From Knoellia sinensis KCTC 19936 (GTDB lineage: Bacteria; Actinomycetota; Actinomycetes; Actinomycetales; Dermatophilaceae): a stretch of DNA of 64,000 bases. Under the pieces are notes generated by a model. That model was not told where the DNA came from and made no database searches. It worked only from the letters and a program-made list of their open reading frames with translations. A program made the translations under genes and the position numbers. Below, piece by piece: positions 18,997-29,178 of this stretch. The stretch's first letter is position 1, and each line of letters opens with the position of its first letter. The DNA is taken from assembly GCF_000768705.1 (NCBI RefSeq), contig NZ_AVPJ01000006.1:124001-188000 (forward strand), read 5' to 3'.

Positions 18997-19521
18997 ATGC
19001 CAGGACCAGCGGACACCACCGACGTCACCACCCCACCCGAGCAGGCGGCCACGTGTTGCGGTCGGCGAGATGCGCTGCGGGCGGTGGGCGCCATCGCCGT
19101 CTCCGGAGCGGGACTGAGCGCGTGCGGCACTGACGCGGAGTCGGCGGGCGAGGCGGTCCAGAGCGCTGCGTCGAACGCCGCGAGTGGCGCCTCGAGCGCC
19201 GCGTCGAGTGCTGCGTCCAGCGCAGCCGGGGCTGCCCAGGACCTTGCCAAGAAGGCGGAGGTGCCCGTCGGTGGCGGCAAGGTCTTCGCCGACGCCAAGG
19301 TCGTCGTCACCCAGCCCACCGAGGGGGACTTCAAGGCCTTCTCGGCCGTCTGTACTCATCAGGGTTGCACCGTGACCGGCGTCGAGGGTGGCACGATCAA
19401 CTGCTCCTGCCACGGCAGCAAGTTCGACATCGCCACCGGCGAGGTGAAGGGCGGACCCGCAACGTCCGCGCTTCCTTCGAAGTCCGTGACCGTGGGGGCC
19501 GACGGCATCAGCGTCACGTGA
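18997..19521 (+). CDS. Tat-exported Rieske [2Fe-2S] lipoprotein
   Basis: 174 residues. The Rieske cluster motifs CTHQGC (~residues 120-125) and CSCHGS (~138-143) supply two Cys and two His ligands and the structural disulfide Cys pair, as in cytochrome bc-type Rieske domains. The N-terminus has a twin-arginine RRDALRAVG motif, a hydrophobic stretch and a lipobox-like GLSAC, so it is probably exported folded through Tat and lipid-anchored. Between anchor and domain lies a ~35-residue Ala/Ser-rich linker (NAASGASSAASSAASS). It has no quinol-oxidase neighbours; the electron partner is unknown. GAAAGGTGAG precedes the ATG. Its terminator follows 1 nt after the stop. Confidence 0.93.
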   Translation: MPGPADTTDVTTPPEQAATCCGRRDALRAVGAIAVSGAGLSACGTDAESAGEAVQSAASNAASGASSAASSAASSAAGAAQDLAKKAEVPVGGGKVFADAKVVVTQPTEGDFKAFSAVCTHQGCTVTGVEGGTINCSCHGSKFDIATGEVKGGPATSALPSKSVTVGADGISVT

Positions 19522-19522
19522 G

Positions 19523-19563
19523 CACACGGCATACGGGCGATTCTTTCGTTCGTATGCCGTGTG
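19523..19563 (+). terminator. Terminator hairpin built from an inverted pair of the GGCATAC motif
   Basis: CACACGGCATACG (19523-19535) pairs perfectly with CGTATGCCGTGTG (19551-19563), loop 15 nt. It begins 1 nt after the Rieske stop and ends before the uvrC -10 box. Each arm carries one copy of the window-wide octamer CGGCATAC. Confidence 0.8.
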
Positions 19564-19583
19564 AGCCCGTCGGTGCCGCGTCC

Positions 19584-19589
19584 TAGGGT
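19584..19589 (+). promoter_or_regulatory. -10 element of a predicted leaderless uvrC promoter
   Basis: TAGGGT ends 6 nt before the GTG at 19596. There is no room for a Shine-Dalgarno leader. Confidence 0.5.
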
Positions 19590-19595
19590 TGGAGC

Positions 19596-21566
19596 GTGGC
19601 CCACCCTTCGTCCTACCGTCCGCGACCGGGCGAGATCCCGACCGATCCGGGTGTCTACCGGTTCCGGGACAAGGACGGTCGCGTCATCTATGTCGGCAAG
19701 GCCAAGTCGCTGCGGTCCCGCTTGTCGTCCTACTTCCAGGACCTCAGTGCGCTTCACCCGCGCACTGCATCGATGGTCACTTCAGGTGCCAGCGTCGAGT
19801 GGACCGTCGTCTCGACAGAGGTCGAGGCGCTGCAGCTGGAGTACTCCTGGATCAAGGAGTTCGACCCGCGCTTCAACGTCAAGTACAGGGACGACAAGTC
19901 GTATCCCTATCTTGCGGTGACGATGGGGGAGGAGTTCCCCCGAGCGCAGGTCATGCGCGGCGCCAAGCGCAAGGGCACGAGGTACTTCGGGCCCTACGCC
20001 CACGCCTGGGCCATCCGCGAGACCCTCGACCAGGCCATGCGCGTCTTCCCGATGCGCACCTGTTCGGCGGGCGTCTTCAAGCGCGCGAGTCAGGTCGGCC
20101 GGCCCTGCCTCCTCGGCTACATCGACAAGTGTTCCGCGCCCTGCGTCGGACGGGTCGATGCCGACGAGCACCGGGCGATCGCCGAGGACTTCTGCGACTT
20201 CATGGCTGGCGAGAGCTCGAAGTTCGTCAAGCGACTCGAGCGCAGGATGCGAGAGGCGTCCGACGCCATGGAGTTCGAGCAGGCGGCGCGGCTGCGCGAC
20301 GACATCGCGGCTCTCCAACGCGTGCTCGAGAAGTCCGCCGTGGTGTTCGGTGACGGCACGGATGCCGACGTCTTCGCGCTGGCCGACGACGAGCTCGAGG
20401 TCGCGGTGCAGGTCTTCCATGTGCGAGGGGGCCGCATCCGGGGCCAGCGGGGGTGGGTGGCCGAGAAGGAGTTCGAGACGGTCCCCGAGGTCGTCGGTCA
20501 CCTGTTGCAGCAGCTCTACGGCGGCGAGGAGGGCGAGGCAGTTCCTCGTGAGGTGCTCGTTCCGGTGCTGCCCGAGGACGCCGACTCCATGGTCGAGTGG
20601 CTCTCCGGGCGCCGAGGCAGTCGGGTCGACCTGCGCGTCCCGCAGCGAGGTGACAAGCGCACGCTCATGGACACGGTCGCGCGCAATGCGACCCAGAGCC
20701 TGGCCCGGCACAAGGTCGCTCGGGCCGGCGACCTCACTGCGCGCTCCCAGGCTCTGCAGCAGTTGCAGGAGTTCCTCGAGCTCGACGAGTCACCCCTGCG
20801 GATCGAGTGCTACGACATCAGCCATGTGCAGGGCACCCAGGTCGTCGGGTCGATGGTGGTCTTCGAGGACGGTCTGCCACGCAAGGGTGAGTACCGACGC
20901 TTCATCGTGCGAGGAGCTGAGGAGGCCGATGGTGTCACCGCCACCGTGGACGACACGGCGGCCATGCACGAGGTCCTCACGCGCCGCTTCCGGCGCCATC
21001 TGAAGGACCGCGAGGAGCCGCGTGGACTCGACGAGGAGACGGGACGTCCGTCGCGGTTCGCCTACCCGCCGCAACTGGTCGTCGTCGACGGAGGCCTGCC
21101 CCAGGTCAATGCCGCGGCGAGGGCGATCTCGGACCTCGGCATCGTCGATGTCGCCGTGGTGGGACTGGCCAAACGTCTCGAGGAGGTCTGGGTTCCGGGG
21201 CAGGACTTCCCCGTCGTGCTCCCGCGAACCAGCGAAGGCCTCTACTTGCTGCAGCGACTCCGCGACGAGGCGCACCGGTTCGCCATCACGTTCCACCGCC
21301 AACGCCGGAGCAAGGCGATGACGAACTCCGCGCTCGACGGCATACCGGGTCTGGGCGACGTCAAACGCAAGGCGCTCCTGCGTCATTTCGGTTCCGTGAA
21401 GAGCATCCGCGCCGCCACGCTCGACGAACTCGGCGAGGTCAAGGGCATCGGTCCTAGGCTGGCCATGACGATCCAGCGTGAACTCACCGGGGCCAGCGAG
21501 GAACCAGCGGTCAACCTCACGACCGGCGAGATCATCGACGACGCACCGAGAGGGAGCCATGCCTGA
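19596..21566 (+). CDS. uvrC: UvrC, excinuclease ABC subunit C
   Basis: 656 residues; the dual-incision nuclease of nucleotide excision repair. The N-terminal GIY-YIG nuclease domain is visible ([21 protein letters not shown], ~residues 18-38). Four Cys near residues 150-190 include [23 protein letters not shown] (UvrB-binding) motif is [21 protein letters not shown]. The RNase H-like C-terminal nuclease contains [23 protein letters not shown] and [11 protein letters not shown], and the end has two helix-hairpin-helix motifs ([25 protein letters not shown]). The GTG start is 6 nt after a -10 box. It overlaps rapZ by 8 nt and heads a uvrC-rapZ-yvcK-whiA transcription unit. Confidence 0.98.
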   Translation: MAHPSSYRPRPGEIPTDPGVYRFRDKDGRVIYVGKAKSLRSRLSSYFQDLSALHPRTASMVTSGASVEWTVVSTEVEALQLEYSWIKEFDPRFNVKYRDDKSYPYLAVTMGEEFPRAQVMRGAKRKGTRYFGPYAHAWAIRETLDQAMRVFPMRTCSAGVFKRASQVGRPCLLGYIDKCSAPCVGRVDADEHRAIAEDFCDFMAGESSKFVKRLERRMREASDAMEFEQAARLRDDIAALQRVLEKSAVVFGDGTDADVFALADDELEVAVQVFHVRGGRIRGQRGWVAEKEFETVPEVVGHLLQQLYGGEEGEAVPREVLVPVLPEDADSMVEWLSGRRGSRVDLRVPQRGDKRTLMDTVARNATQSLARHKVARAGDLTARSQALQQLQEFLELDESPLRIECYDISHVQGTQVVGSMVVFEDGLPRKGEYRRFIVRGAEEADGVTATVDDTAAMHEVLTRRFRRHLKDREEPRGLDEETGRPSRFAYPPQLVVVDGGLPQVNAAARAISDLGIVDVAVVGLAKRLEEVWVPGQDFPVVLPRTSEGLYLLQRLRDEAHRFAITFHRQRRSKAMTNSALDGIPGLGDVKRKALLRHFGSVKSIRAATLDELGEVKGIGPRLAMTIQRELTGASEEPAVNLTTGEIIDDAPRGSHA

Positions 21567-22452
21567 GCCAGCAACGCCCGAGACGTCCGGGGCTGACTTC
21601 GTGATCGTCACCGGGATGAGCGGGGCCGGCCGTTCGACCACCGCGAACGTCATGGAGGACCAGGGCTGGTACGTCGTCGACAACCTGCCTCCGCAGCTTC
21701 TCGTCGCCATGGCCGAGCTGGGGAACCAGACCCGCGAGGCCGGCCACGAGATCAAGATCGCTGCGGTTGTGGACGTGCGCAGCAAGCACTTCTTCCCCGA
21801 GTTCGAAGGTGCCGTCCAGCACCTCAAGTCAACGGGGTGGACACCGCAGCTCGTCTTCCTCGATGCCACGGACGAGGCCTTGGTGCGCCGCTTCGAGTCG
21901 GTGCGGCGGCCCCACCCCCTGCAGGGGGACGGGCGACTCCTCGATGGGATCCAGAGCGAGCGCGAGGTCCTGCGCGACCTGAGGTCGCGTGCCCAGATCG
22001 TCATCGACACCTCCGGACTCAACGTCCACCAACTGGCCCGCAAGATCGCGCCGTTGTTCGGTGCCCAGTCTGGGCCGTCCTTGCGCCTCGCCCTGCTGTC
22101 GTTCGGCTTCAAGTACGGCGTGCCGCTCGACGCAGACTTCGTGTTCGACATGCGGTTCCTGCCGAATCCGTTCTGGGTGCCGGAGCTTCGGGCGCTCGAT
22201 GGCCGCGACGCCTCTGTCTCGGCTCACGTCCTGAGTCAGGACGGAGCGGCCGCGTTCCTCGACCGAGTGGTGGCGCTCATGGAGCCGGTCACCCAGGGCT
22301 ACCACTCCGAGGGCCGGCGCTACGTCACCTTGGCCATCGGCTGCACCGGCGGCAAGCACCGCTCCGTGGCGATGGCCGAGGCGCTCTCACAGCGGCTCAG
22401 CTCCGACAGCATCGAGACCTTCCTCGTGCACCGCGATCTGGGGCGCGAGTGA
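21559..22452 (+). CDS. rapZ: RapZ family nucleotide-binding protein (YvcJ)
   Basis: 297 residues. The N-terminal P-loop [10 protein letters not shown] (~residues 17-26) has Arg in place of the Walker A Lys, a change usual in actinobacterial members. Also visible are [12 protein letters not shown] and, in the C-terminal half, FSFGFKYG-like [26 protein letters not shown] and the [10 protein letters not shown] motif, all family-diagnostic. RapZ binds GTP/ATP and in Enterobacteria is an RNase E adaptor; in Gram-positives (YvcJ) the role is less clear. The ATG at 21559 follows GAGAGGGAG. It overlaps uvrC at the start, and its stop overlaps yvcK. Confidence 0.93.
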   Translation: MPEPATPETSGADFVIVTGMSGAGRSTTANVMEDQGWYVVDNLPPQLLVAMAELGNQTREAGHEIKIAAVVDVRSKHFFPEFEGAVQHLKSTGWTPQLVFLDATDEALVRRFESVRRPHPLQGDGRLLDGIQSEREVLRDLRSRAQIVIDTSGLNVHQLARKIAPLFGAQSGPSLRLALLSFGFKYGVPLDADFVFDMRFLPNPFWVPELRALDGRDASVSAHVLSQDGAAAFLDRVVALMEPVTQGYHSEGRRYVTLAIGCTGGKHRSVAMAEALSQRLSSDSIETFLVHRDLGRE

Positions 22453-23402
22453 GCGGGCCGGTCATTGCTGCGCTCGGCGGCGGTCACGGGTTGGCGGCAT
22501 CGCTCGCAGCCCTGAGGTTCGTCACCGACGAGATCACTGCCATCGTCACGGTGGCGGACAACGGCGGCTCGTCCGGCCGACTCCGGGGTGAGTTCGGGGT
22601 GTTGCCGCCGGGTGACCTGCGGATGGCGCTGTCGGCCCTGTGCGAGGAGACCGAGTGGGGGCACACCTGGCGCGACGTCCTGCAGCACCGCTTCGAAGGG
22701 ACGGGTCCGCTCGGCGGACATGCGCTCGGAAACCTGCTCATCGTTGCGCTGTGGGAGCTCCATGACGACCCGGTGGCGGGACTGGAACTCGTCGGCCGGC
22801 TCCTCAACGCGCGGGGACGCGTCCTCCCCATGGCCTCGGTACCCCTCGACATCGAGGCCGACGTGGTCGGCGCCGACCCCGATGCGCCCGACACCGTCTC
22901 GCTCGTGCGTGGACAGGCGCAGGTCGCCACCACCCGTGGCCGGGTCCGAGATCTGCGGCTCGTGCCCGCGAGGCCACCGGCCTACCCCGAGTCCGTCGCC
23001 GCCATCCGCGCGGCCGACTGGGTCGTCCTCGGTCCGGGTTCCTGGTTCACCTCGGTGATGCCTCACCTGCTTGTCCCGGAGTTGGCCGAGGCGCTGGCCG
23101 TGACCCGGGCGCGACGCCTCCTCGTCCTCAACCTCGAAATGGTGACCAAGGAGACCGCAGGCTTCAGCGCAACCCACTACCTCGAGTCGTTTGCTGCCTA
23201 CGCACCGGACATTCGACTCGACGCCGTGCTCGCGGATCCGACGGTCGTGGATGACGAGGCTGCTCTCTCGCAGGCGGCCCGTGTCCTCGGTGCTGAGCTG
23301 CACGTCCATCGAGTGGGCATGTCGACGTCGCCGACGCAGCACGACCGGCTCCGTCTCGCGGCCGCACTCCAGGACGTCCTCGGCTCTAGACGCCGACCCT
23401 GA
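22449..23402 (+). CDS. yvcK: YvcK/CofD-like gluconeogenesis factor
   Basis: 317 residues. The CofD-like fold is shown by [17 protein letters not shown] (N-terminal Gly-rich loop), [37 protein letters not shown] and [24 protein letters not shown]. In Bacillus and mycobacteria the family binds UDP-sugars and is needed for growth on gluconeogenic carbon and for cell-wall precursor control. The GTG start overlaps the rapZ stop (GTGA), giving translational coupling. rapZ-yvcK-whiA is the conserved Gram-positive order. Confidence 0.93.
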   Translation: MSGPVIAALGGGHGLAASLAALRFVTDEITAIVTVADNGGSSGRLRGEFGVLPPGDLRMALSALCEETEWGHTWRDVLQHRFEGTGPLGGHALGNLLIVALWELHDDPVAGLELVGRLLNARGRVLPMASVPLDIEADVVGADPDAPDTVSLVRGQAQVATTRGRVRDLRLVPARPPAYPESVAAIRAADWVVLGPGSWFTSVMPHLLVPELAEALAVTRARRLLVLNLEMVTKETAGFSATHYLESFAAYAPDIRLDAVLADPTVVDDEAALSQAARVLGAELHVHRVGMSTSPTQHDRLRLAAALQDVLGSRRRP

Positions 23403-23425
23403 GGGCGCGTGGCAGGATGACCGGC

Positions 23426-24406
23426 ATGGCTATGACGGCGAAGGTGAAGGACGAGCTCAGCCGTCACGAGGTGACCAAGCCCTGCTGCCGCAAGGCGGAG
23501 GTCGCAGCCACCCTGAGGTTCGCGGGTGGTCTGCACATCATCGGCGGACGCATCGTTGTTGAGGCTGAGCTCGACACGGCCAACGCGGCTCGAAGGCTGC
23601 GGCGCGAGATCCATGAGCTCTACGGCCAGACGCCCGAGGTGCTCGTCCTGGCTGCCGGGGGCCTGCGCAAGGGGAGTCGCTACGTCGTTCGGGTCGTGCA
23701 GGACGGCGAGGCCCTCGCGCGGCAGACCGGCCTGATCGACGGGCGCGGGCGGCCCGTGCGCGGTCTGCCTCCCAAGGTGGTGTCGGGCTCGGTCTGTGAC
23801 GCGGAGGCGGCCTGGCGAGGCGCCTTCCTGGCGCATGGTTCGCTGACGGAGCCCGGTCGATCCTCGGCTCTGGAAGTGACCTGTCCGGGTCCTGAGGCCG
23901 CACTGGCTCTCGTGGGTGCCGCCCGTCGTCTGGGGATCCAGGCCAAGGCTCGCGAGGTGCGCGGCATCGATCGGGTCGTGATCCGCGATGGCGACGCCAT
24001 CGGCGCGATGCTCACCCGCCTGGGTGCTCACGACGCGGTCCTCGCGTGGGAGGAGCGCCGGATGCGGCGGGAGGTTCGCGCCACTGCGAACCGTCTCGCC
24101 AACTTCGACGATGCCAACCTGCGCCGGTCGGCCCGTGCCGCTGTGGCCGCCGGCTCGCGGGTCGGGCGCGCACTGGAGATCCTCGGGGATGACATTCCCG
24201 ACCACCTTCGCGAGGCCGGCCAGCTGAGGCTGGAGCACAAGCAGGCCTCCCTCGAGGAGCTGGGACAGCTCGCCCAGCCCGCCATGACCAAGGACGCGGT
24301 CGCCGGACGCATCAGACGGCTCCTCGCCATGGCCGACAAGCGAGCAGAGGACCTCGGCATCCCGGGCACCGATGCCAACCTCACGCCCGACATGCTCGAC
24401 AGCTGA
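23426..24406 (+). CDS. whiA: WhiA, sporulation/cell-division transcription regulator
   Basis: 326 residues. The N-terminal LAGLIDADG-like homing-endonuclease fold includes [24 protein letters not shown]. The C-terminal helix-turn-helix contains [22 protein letters not shown] and [34 protein letters not shown]. Catalytic endonuclease residues are lost in this family; WhiA binds DNA and, in Streptomyces, acts with WhiB to control division genes. ATG 23426 ([13 protein letters not shown]) matches the family N-terminus and has AGGA 8-11 nt upstream; ATG 23417 and 23432 are alternatives. Last gene of the uvrC operon run. Confidence 0.95.
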   Translation: MAMTAKVKDELSRHEVTKPCCRKAEVAATLRFAGGLHIIGGRIVVEAELDTANAARRLRREIHELYGQTPEVLVLAAGGLRKGSRYVVRVVQDGEALARQTGLIDGRGRPVRGLPPKVVSGSVCDAEAAWRGAFLAHGSLTEPGRSSALEVTCPGPEAALALVGAARRLGIQAKAREVRGIDRVVIRDGDAIGAMLTRLGAHDAVLAWEERRMRREVRATANRLANFDDANLRRSARAAVAAGSRVGRALEILGDDIPDHLREAGQLRLEHKQASLEELGQLAQPAMTKDAVAGRIRRLLAMADKRAEDLGIPGTDANLTPDMLDS

Positions 24407-25549
<1,143 letters not shown>

Positions 25550-25590
25550 CCCCAGCACAGGCCACTTTCACCCCTACGGAGTCTTCTGAC

Positions 25591-26793
25591 ATGCAAGCGA
25601 TCGCCGATCTTGGCGACCTGCGAGGCAAGCGCGTCCTCGTCCGGTCCGATCTGAACGTCCCGCTCGATGGAGCGACGATCACGGATGACGGGCGTATTCG
25701 CGCATCCGTCCCGACCATCAAGGCACTCTCCGAGGCAGGCGCACGCGTCATCGTGTGCGCCCACCTGGGACGGCCCAAGGGGTCGCCCGAGGACAAGTAC
25801 TCACTGGCACCGGTGGCGACGCGCCTCGGTGAACTGCTCGGGCGGGAGGTCGCCTTCGCGACCGACACCGTGGGGGAGAGCGCCAAGGCGGCTGTCGAGG
25901 CAGCCGGCGAGGGTGACGTCGTCCTTCTCGAGAACCTCCGGTTCAACCCGGGTGAGACCGCGAAGTCGGCTGACGACCGCGCCGAGTTCGCGGGCCAGCT
26001 CGCCGGACTCGCCGATGCGTTCGTGTCCGACGGTTTCGGTGTCGTCCATCGCGAGCAGGCGTCGGTCTTCGACGTTGCCCGTCTCCTGCCATCGGCCGTG
26101 GGCGGTCTGGTCGAGGCGGAGGTCGGCGTGCTCCGTCGCCTGACGACCGATCCCGAACGCCCGTATGCCGTGGTGCTGGGCGGTGCGAAGGTCTCCGACA
26201 AGCTCGCAGTCATCGACAACCTCATCCAGACCGCTGACCGCCTGCTCATCGGCGGCGGCATGGTGTTCACGTTCCTGAAGGCGCAGGGACACGAGGTCGG
26301 CAAGAGCCTCCTGGAAGAGGATCAGGTCGACACGGTCAAGGGCTACCTCGAGCAGGCGAAGGACCGCGGCGTCGAGATCGTCCTGCCCGTCGACGTCATC
26401 GCGGCCACCGAGTTCTCGGCCGAGGCCGAGCACGACGTCGTGACCATCGACGCCATCCCGGCAGATCGCATGGGGCTCGACATCGGTCCGAAGTCCTCGG
26501 AGCTGTTCGCCGACAAACTGGCAGACTGCCGGACGGTCTTCTGGAACGGCCCGATGGGTGCGTTCGAGATGGAGCCCTACGCCGGCGGCACCGCGGCGCT
26601 CGCCAAGGCGCTCGTGGACATCACGGCACAGGGCGCCCTCACGGTCGTCGGAGGTGGTGACTCGGCTGCAGCGGTCCGGCAGCTGGGTTTCGCGGACGAC
26701 CAGTTCGGCCACATCTCCACCGGTGGCGGTGCCAGCCTCGAGTACCTCGAGGGCAAGGACCTGCCCGGCCTCACCGTGCTCGACGAATCCTGA
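25591..26793 (+). CDS. pgk: Phosphoglycerate kinase
   Basis: 400 residues. The N-terminal [15 protein letters not shown] is the PGK signature. [15 protein letters not shown] and the hinge region are present, [16 protein letters not shown] binds substrate, and [13 protein letters not shown] and [19 protein letters not shown] form the nucleotide site. It transfers the acyl-phosphate of 1,3-bisphosphoglycerate to ADP. The ATG at 25591 gives [15 protein letters not shown]; an upstream in-frame extension lies inside gap and was rejected. It sits 41 nt after gap. Confidence 0.97.
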   Translation: MQAIADLGDLRGKRVLVRSDLNVPLDGATITDDGRIRASVPTIKALSEAGARVIVCAHLGRPKGSPEDKYSLAPVATRLGELLGREVAFATDTVGESAKAAVEAAGEGDVVLLENLRFNPGETAKSADDRAEFAGQLAGLADAFVSDGFGVVHREQASVFDVARLLPSAVGGLVEAEVGVLRRLTTDPERPYAVVLGGAKVSDKLAVIDNLIQTADRLLIGGGMVFTFLKAQGHEVGKSLLEEDQVDTVKGYLEQAKDRGVEIVLPVDVIAATEFSAEAEHDVVTIDAIPADRMGLDIGPKSSELFADKLADCRTVFWNGPMGAFEMEPYAGGTAALAKALVDITAQGALTVVGGGDSAAAVRQLGFADDQFGHISTGGGASLEYLEGKDLPGLTVLDES

Positions 26794-26807
26794 AAGGCGC
26801 ACACACC

Positions 26808-27614
26808 TTGGCGACGAAGTCACCCCAGCGCGTCCCGCTCCTCGCGGGCAACTGGAAGATGAACCTTGACCATCTGCAGGCCACGCACCTGGTCCAGAAG
26901 CTCGACTGGACGCTGCGCGACGCCAAGCATGACCATGGCGCCGTGGAGGTCGCGGTCCTGCCGCCCTTCACGGACCTCCGCAGTGTCCAGACGCTGGTCG
27001 ACGGTGACCGGCTCGCGATCAAGTACGGCGGACAGGACATCTCACAGCACAAGAGCGGGGCCTACACCGGCGAGATCAGTGGGGCCTTCCTCGCAAAACT
27101 GGGCTGCACGTACGTCGTCGTGGGTCACAGCGAGAGGCGTGAGTACCACGGTGAGACCGACGCGACGGTGAAGGCCAAGGTCGCCGCGGCATACGAGCAC
27201 GGTCTGACACCGATCTTCTGCGTCGGCGAGGGCCTCGAGATCCGGCAGGCCGGCACTCACGTCGAGCACGTGTTGGCCCAGGTGCGTGCCGGCCTCGAAG
27301 GACTGTCGGCCGACAAGGCCGCGACCCTCGTCATCGCGTACGAGCCGGTGTGGGCCATCGGCACCGGTGAGGTTGCCACCCCCCAGGACGCCCAGGAAGT
27401 CTGCGGTGCGATCCGCACCGCCCTCGCCGAGCTCTATTCGGGTGACCTCGCGGATGGAGTGCGCATCCTGTACGGCGGGTCGGTGAAGTCAGGAAACGTG
27501 GCGGCGATCATGGAACAGGACGACGTCGACGGAGCCCTCGTCGGGGGTGCCTCGATCGACCCCGCCGAGTTCGCAGCCATCTGCCGCTTCCGCGACCACA
27601 TCAAGACTGCCTGA
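26808..27614 (+). CDS. tpiA: Triosephosphate isomerase
   Basis: 268 residues, TIM barrel. [11 protein letters not shown] carries the catalytic Lys (~residue 17), VVGHSERRE the catalytic His, and [14 protein letters not shown] the catalytic Glu plus loop 6. [12 protein letters not shown] and GALVGGASI form the phosphate site. It interconverts dihydroxyacetone phosphate and glyceraldehyde-3-phosphate. TTG start, 14 nt after the pgk stop with GAAAGG upstream; no ATG or GTG fits the conserved N-terminus better. Confidence 0.97.
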   Translation: MATKSPQRVPLLAGNWKMNLDHLQATHLVQKLDWTLRDAKHDHGAVEVAVLPPFTDLRSVQTLVDGDRLAIKYGGQDISQHKSGAYTGEISGAFLAKLGCTYVVVGHSERREYHGETDATVKAKVAAAYEHGLTPIFCVGEGLEIRQAGTHVEHVLAQVRAGLEGLSADKAATLVIAYEPVWAIGTGEVATPQDAQEVCGAIRTALAELYSGDLADGVRILYGGSVKSGNVAAIMEQDDVDGALVGGASIDPAEFAAICRFRDHIKTA

Positions 27615-27692
27615 CACGGCAGGTATCCTGTAGCCGCGGCGCCCCACAGGGCTGGTCGCATTCGACACACGACGTACTACCGAAGGAGCACC

Positions 27693-27935
27693 GTGGACGC
27701 GGTACGCATCGGCCTCCAGGTCCTCCTGGTTCTGGGTGGGCTCTTCCTCACCCTTCTCATCCTGCTTCACAAGGGCAAGGGTGGCGGACTCTCGGACATG
27801 TTCGGTGGCGGTATGTCCACGTCTCTGGGTGGTTCGTCCGTGGCTGAGCGCAACCTCGACCGCATCACGATCGCCATCGCTTTGGTGTGGTTCACCTGTG
27901 TCGTGGCGCTCGGCGTTCTCGATCGCTTTTCCTGA
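27693..27935 (+). CDS. secG: SecG, preprotein translocase subunit
   Basis: 80 residues with two transmembrane helices (LQVLLVLGGLFLTLLILLH and ITIAIALVWFTCVVALGVL) joined by the conserved Gly-rich loop KGKGGGLSDMFGGG. SecG joins SecY and SecE in the membrane channel. GTG start preceded by GAAGGAGCACC. The gap-pgk-tpiA-secG order is typical of actinobacteria; a 78-nt gap after tpiA may hold its own promoter. Confidence 0.95.
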   Translation: MDAVRIGLQVLLVLGGLFLTLLILLHKGKGGGLSDMFGGGMSTSLGGSSVAERNLDRITIAIALVWFTCVVALGVLDRFS

Positions 27936-27975
27936 CCGGAGCTCTTGGCCGGGTCCGACCTGAAAGAAGAGGCTG

Positions 27976-28332
27976 ATGTCGATGTCTGGTGGGAACGCGA
28001 TTCGGGGCAGCCGCGTGGGCGCGGGTCCGATGGGCGAGGCCGAGCGGGGTGACGCTGCCCCGCGCGTGCACGTGTCCTTCTGGTGCTCCAACGGGCACGA
28101 GACACGCCCCAGTTTCGCTCAGGAGCAGGATCTCGAGATCCCCGACACGTGGGACTGCCCGCGCTGCGGATTCCCCGCTGGTCAGGACAAGGACAACCCT
28201 CCGGCGCCGAGCAAGGTCGAGCCCTACAAGACCCATCTGGCGTATGTGAAGGAGCGCCGGTCCGACAAGGACGGCGAGGCCATCCTCGACGAGGCTCTGG
28301 GTTCACTGCGCGATCGCGGCCTGATCCAGTAA
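27976..28332 (+). CDS. rbpA: RbpA, RNA polymerase-binding protein
   Basis: 118 residues. The central zinc-ribbon-like domain has CSNGHET and CPRCGFPAG, then the basic linker. A C-terminal sigma-interaction helix region follows (THLAYVKERRSDKDGEAILDEAL). RbpA is an actinobacteria-specific transcription factor that stabilises open complexes with group I/II sigma factors. The N-terminal tail (MSMSGGNAIRGSRVGAG) is the type that contacts RNA polymerase. ATG 27976 or 27982 could start it; AAGAAGAGG is upstream. It ends at a very long hairpin shared with pgl. Confidence 0.95.
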   Translation: MSMSGGNAIRGSRVGAGPMGEAERGDAAPRVHVSFWCSNGHETRPSFAQEQDLEIPDTWDCPRCGFPAGQDKDNPPAPSKVEPYKTHLAYVKERRSDKDGEAILDEALGSLRDRGLIQ

Positions 28333-28337
28333 CGAAC

Positions 28338-28399
28338 CGACCTTGTGCCCGGTTGGGACAGCGAGCGCCAGCGAACTGTCCCAACCGGGCACAAGGTCG
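28338..28399. terminator. 24-bp perfect hairpin between convergent rbpA and pgl
   Basis: The arm 28338-28361 (begins CGACCTTGTGCCCGG) is exactly complementary to 28376-28399, loop 14 nt. It begins 6 nt after the rbpA stop and ends 13 nt from the pgl stop, so it is a bidirectional terminator. The stem is unusually long and has no U tract. Confidence 0.85.
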
Positions 28400-28412
28400 A
28401 GATTCAGTCAGG

Positions 28413-29165
28413 TCAGAGTGCCTGCGCCGCGTCCTGGTCGATGAGCCACAGGGTCCTCTCCCGGCCCTTGACCTGGGCGGCCGAGTTCAGCTCTGGTGGC
28501 GCACCGTGGATGCCCCGAGCGACGGCCTCGGCCTTGTCCGCTCCCGCCACGATGAACCACACCTCGCGCGCATGGCCCAAGGCGCCGAACGTCAGGCTGA
28601 CCCGGTCTGGAGGTGGCTTGGGGGAGTCGTGCACCGCGACGGCGAGGGCGTCCGAGGTCTGCTGCGCGGGGTGCCCCGGGAAGAGTGAGGCGATGTGGCC
28701 GTCAGGTCCGACGCCCAGGATCATGACGTCGAAGGCATCGGTGTCGCTGGCACGCACGTCGTCGCCGTAGGCTTCCGCACTCGCTTCGGCGCTCTCGGAC
28801 GCGTCCGGACCAGCCACGCGGTGCACTCGGGCGGGGTCGAGCGGGAGAGTCGCCAGACCGGCAGCGTCGTTCTGGACGTCGTTGCGATCCGGGTCGCCCG
28901 CAGGCAGGTAGCGCTCATCGCCCCACCACAACTCCACCCGTGACCAGTCGACGGCAGTTCGGGCTGGAAGTGCTGCGACAGAGGCCCACAGGTCGGAGCC
29001 CAGGGACCCCCCGGTCAGGGAGAGGTGAACGATGTCGCGCTGTGCTTGGACGTCAGCGATGGCTGTCACGAGCCGGGCCGCGATGGCGTCGCTGAGCTCC
29101 TGCTTGCCCGGGTGGACCACGACATCGACCTCGTGGACCTGGCTGAGGTCGTTGGCTCCGGTCAT
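28413..29165 (-). CDS. pgl: 6-phosphogluconolactonase
   Basis: 250 residues. SLTGGSLGSDLWA (phosphate loop), WWGDERYLP with the conserved DER, and GVGPDGHIASLFPGH are the signature motifs of the Pgl/glucosamine-6-phosphate isomerase-like fold. It hydrolyses 6-phosphogluconolactone to 6-phosphogluconate in the oxidative pentose phosphate pathway. The ATG at 29165 lies 13 nt after opcA. Last gene of tkt-tal-pgi-zwf-opcA-pgl. Confidence 0.95.
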   Translation of the reverse strand: MTGANDLSQVHEVDVVVHPGKQELSDAIAARLVTAIADVQAQRDIVHLSLTGGSLGSDLWASVAALPARTAVDWSRVELWWGDERYLPAGDPDRNDVQNDAAGLATLPLDPARVHRVAGPDASESAEASAEAYGDDVRASDTDAFDVMILGVGPDGHIASLFPGHPAQQTSDALAVAVHDSPKPPPDRVSLTFGALGHAREVWFIVAGADKAEAVARGIHGAPPELNSAAQVKGRERTLWLIDQDAAQAL

Positions 29166-29178
29166 GTTTCGGGTCCTC

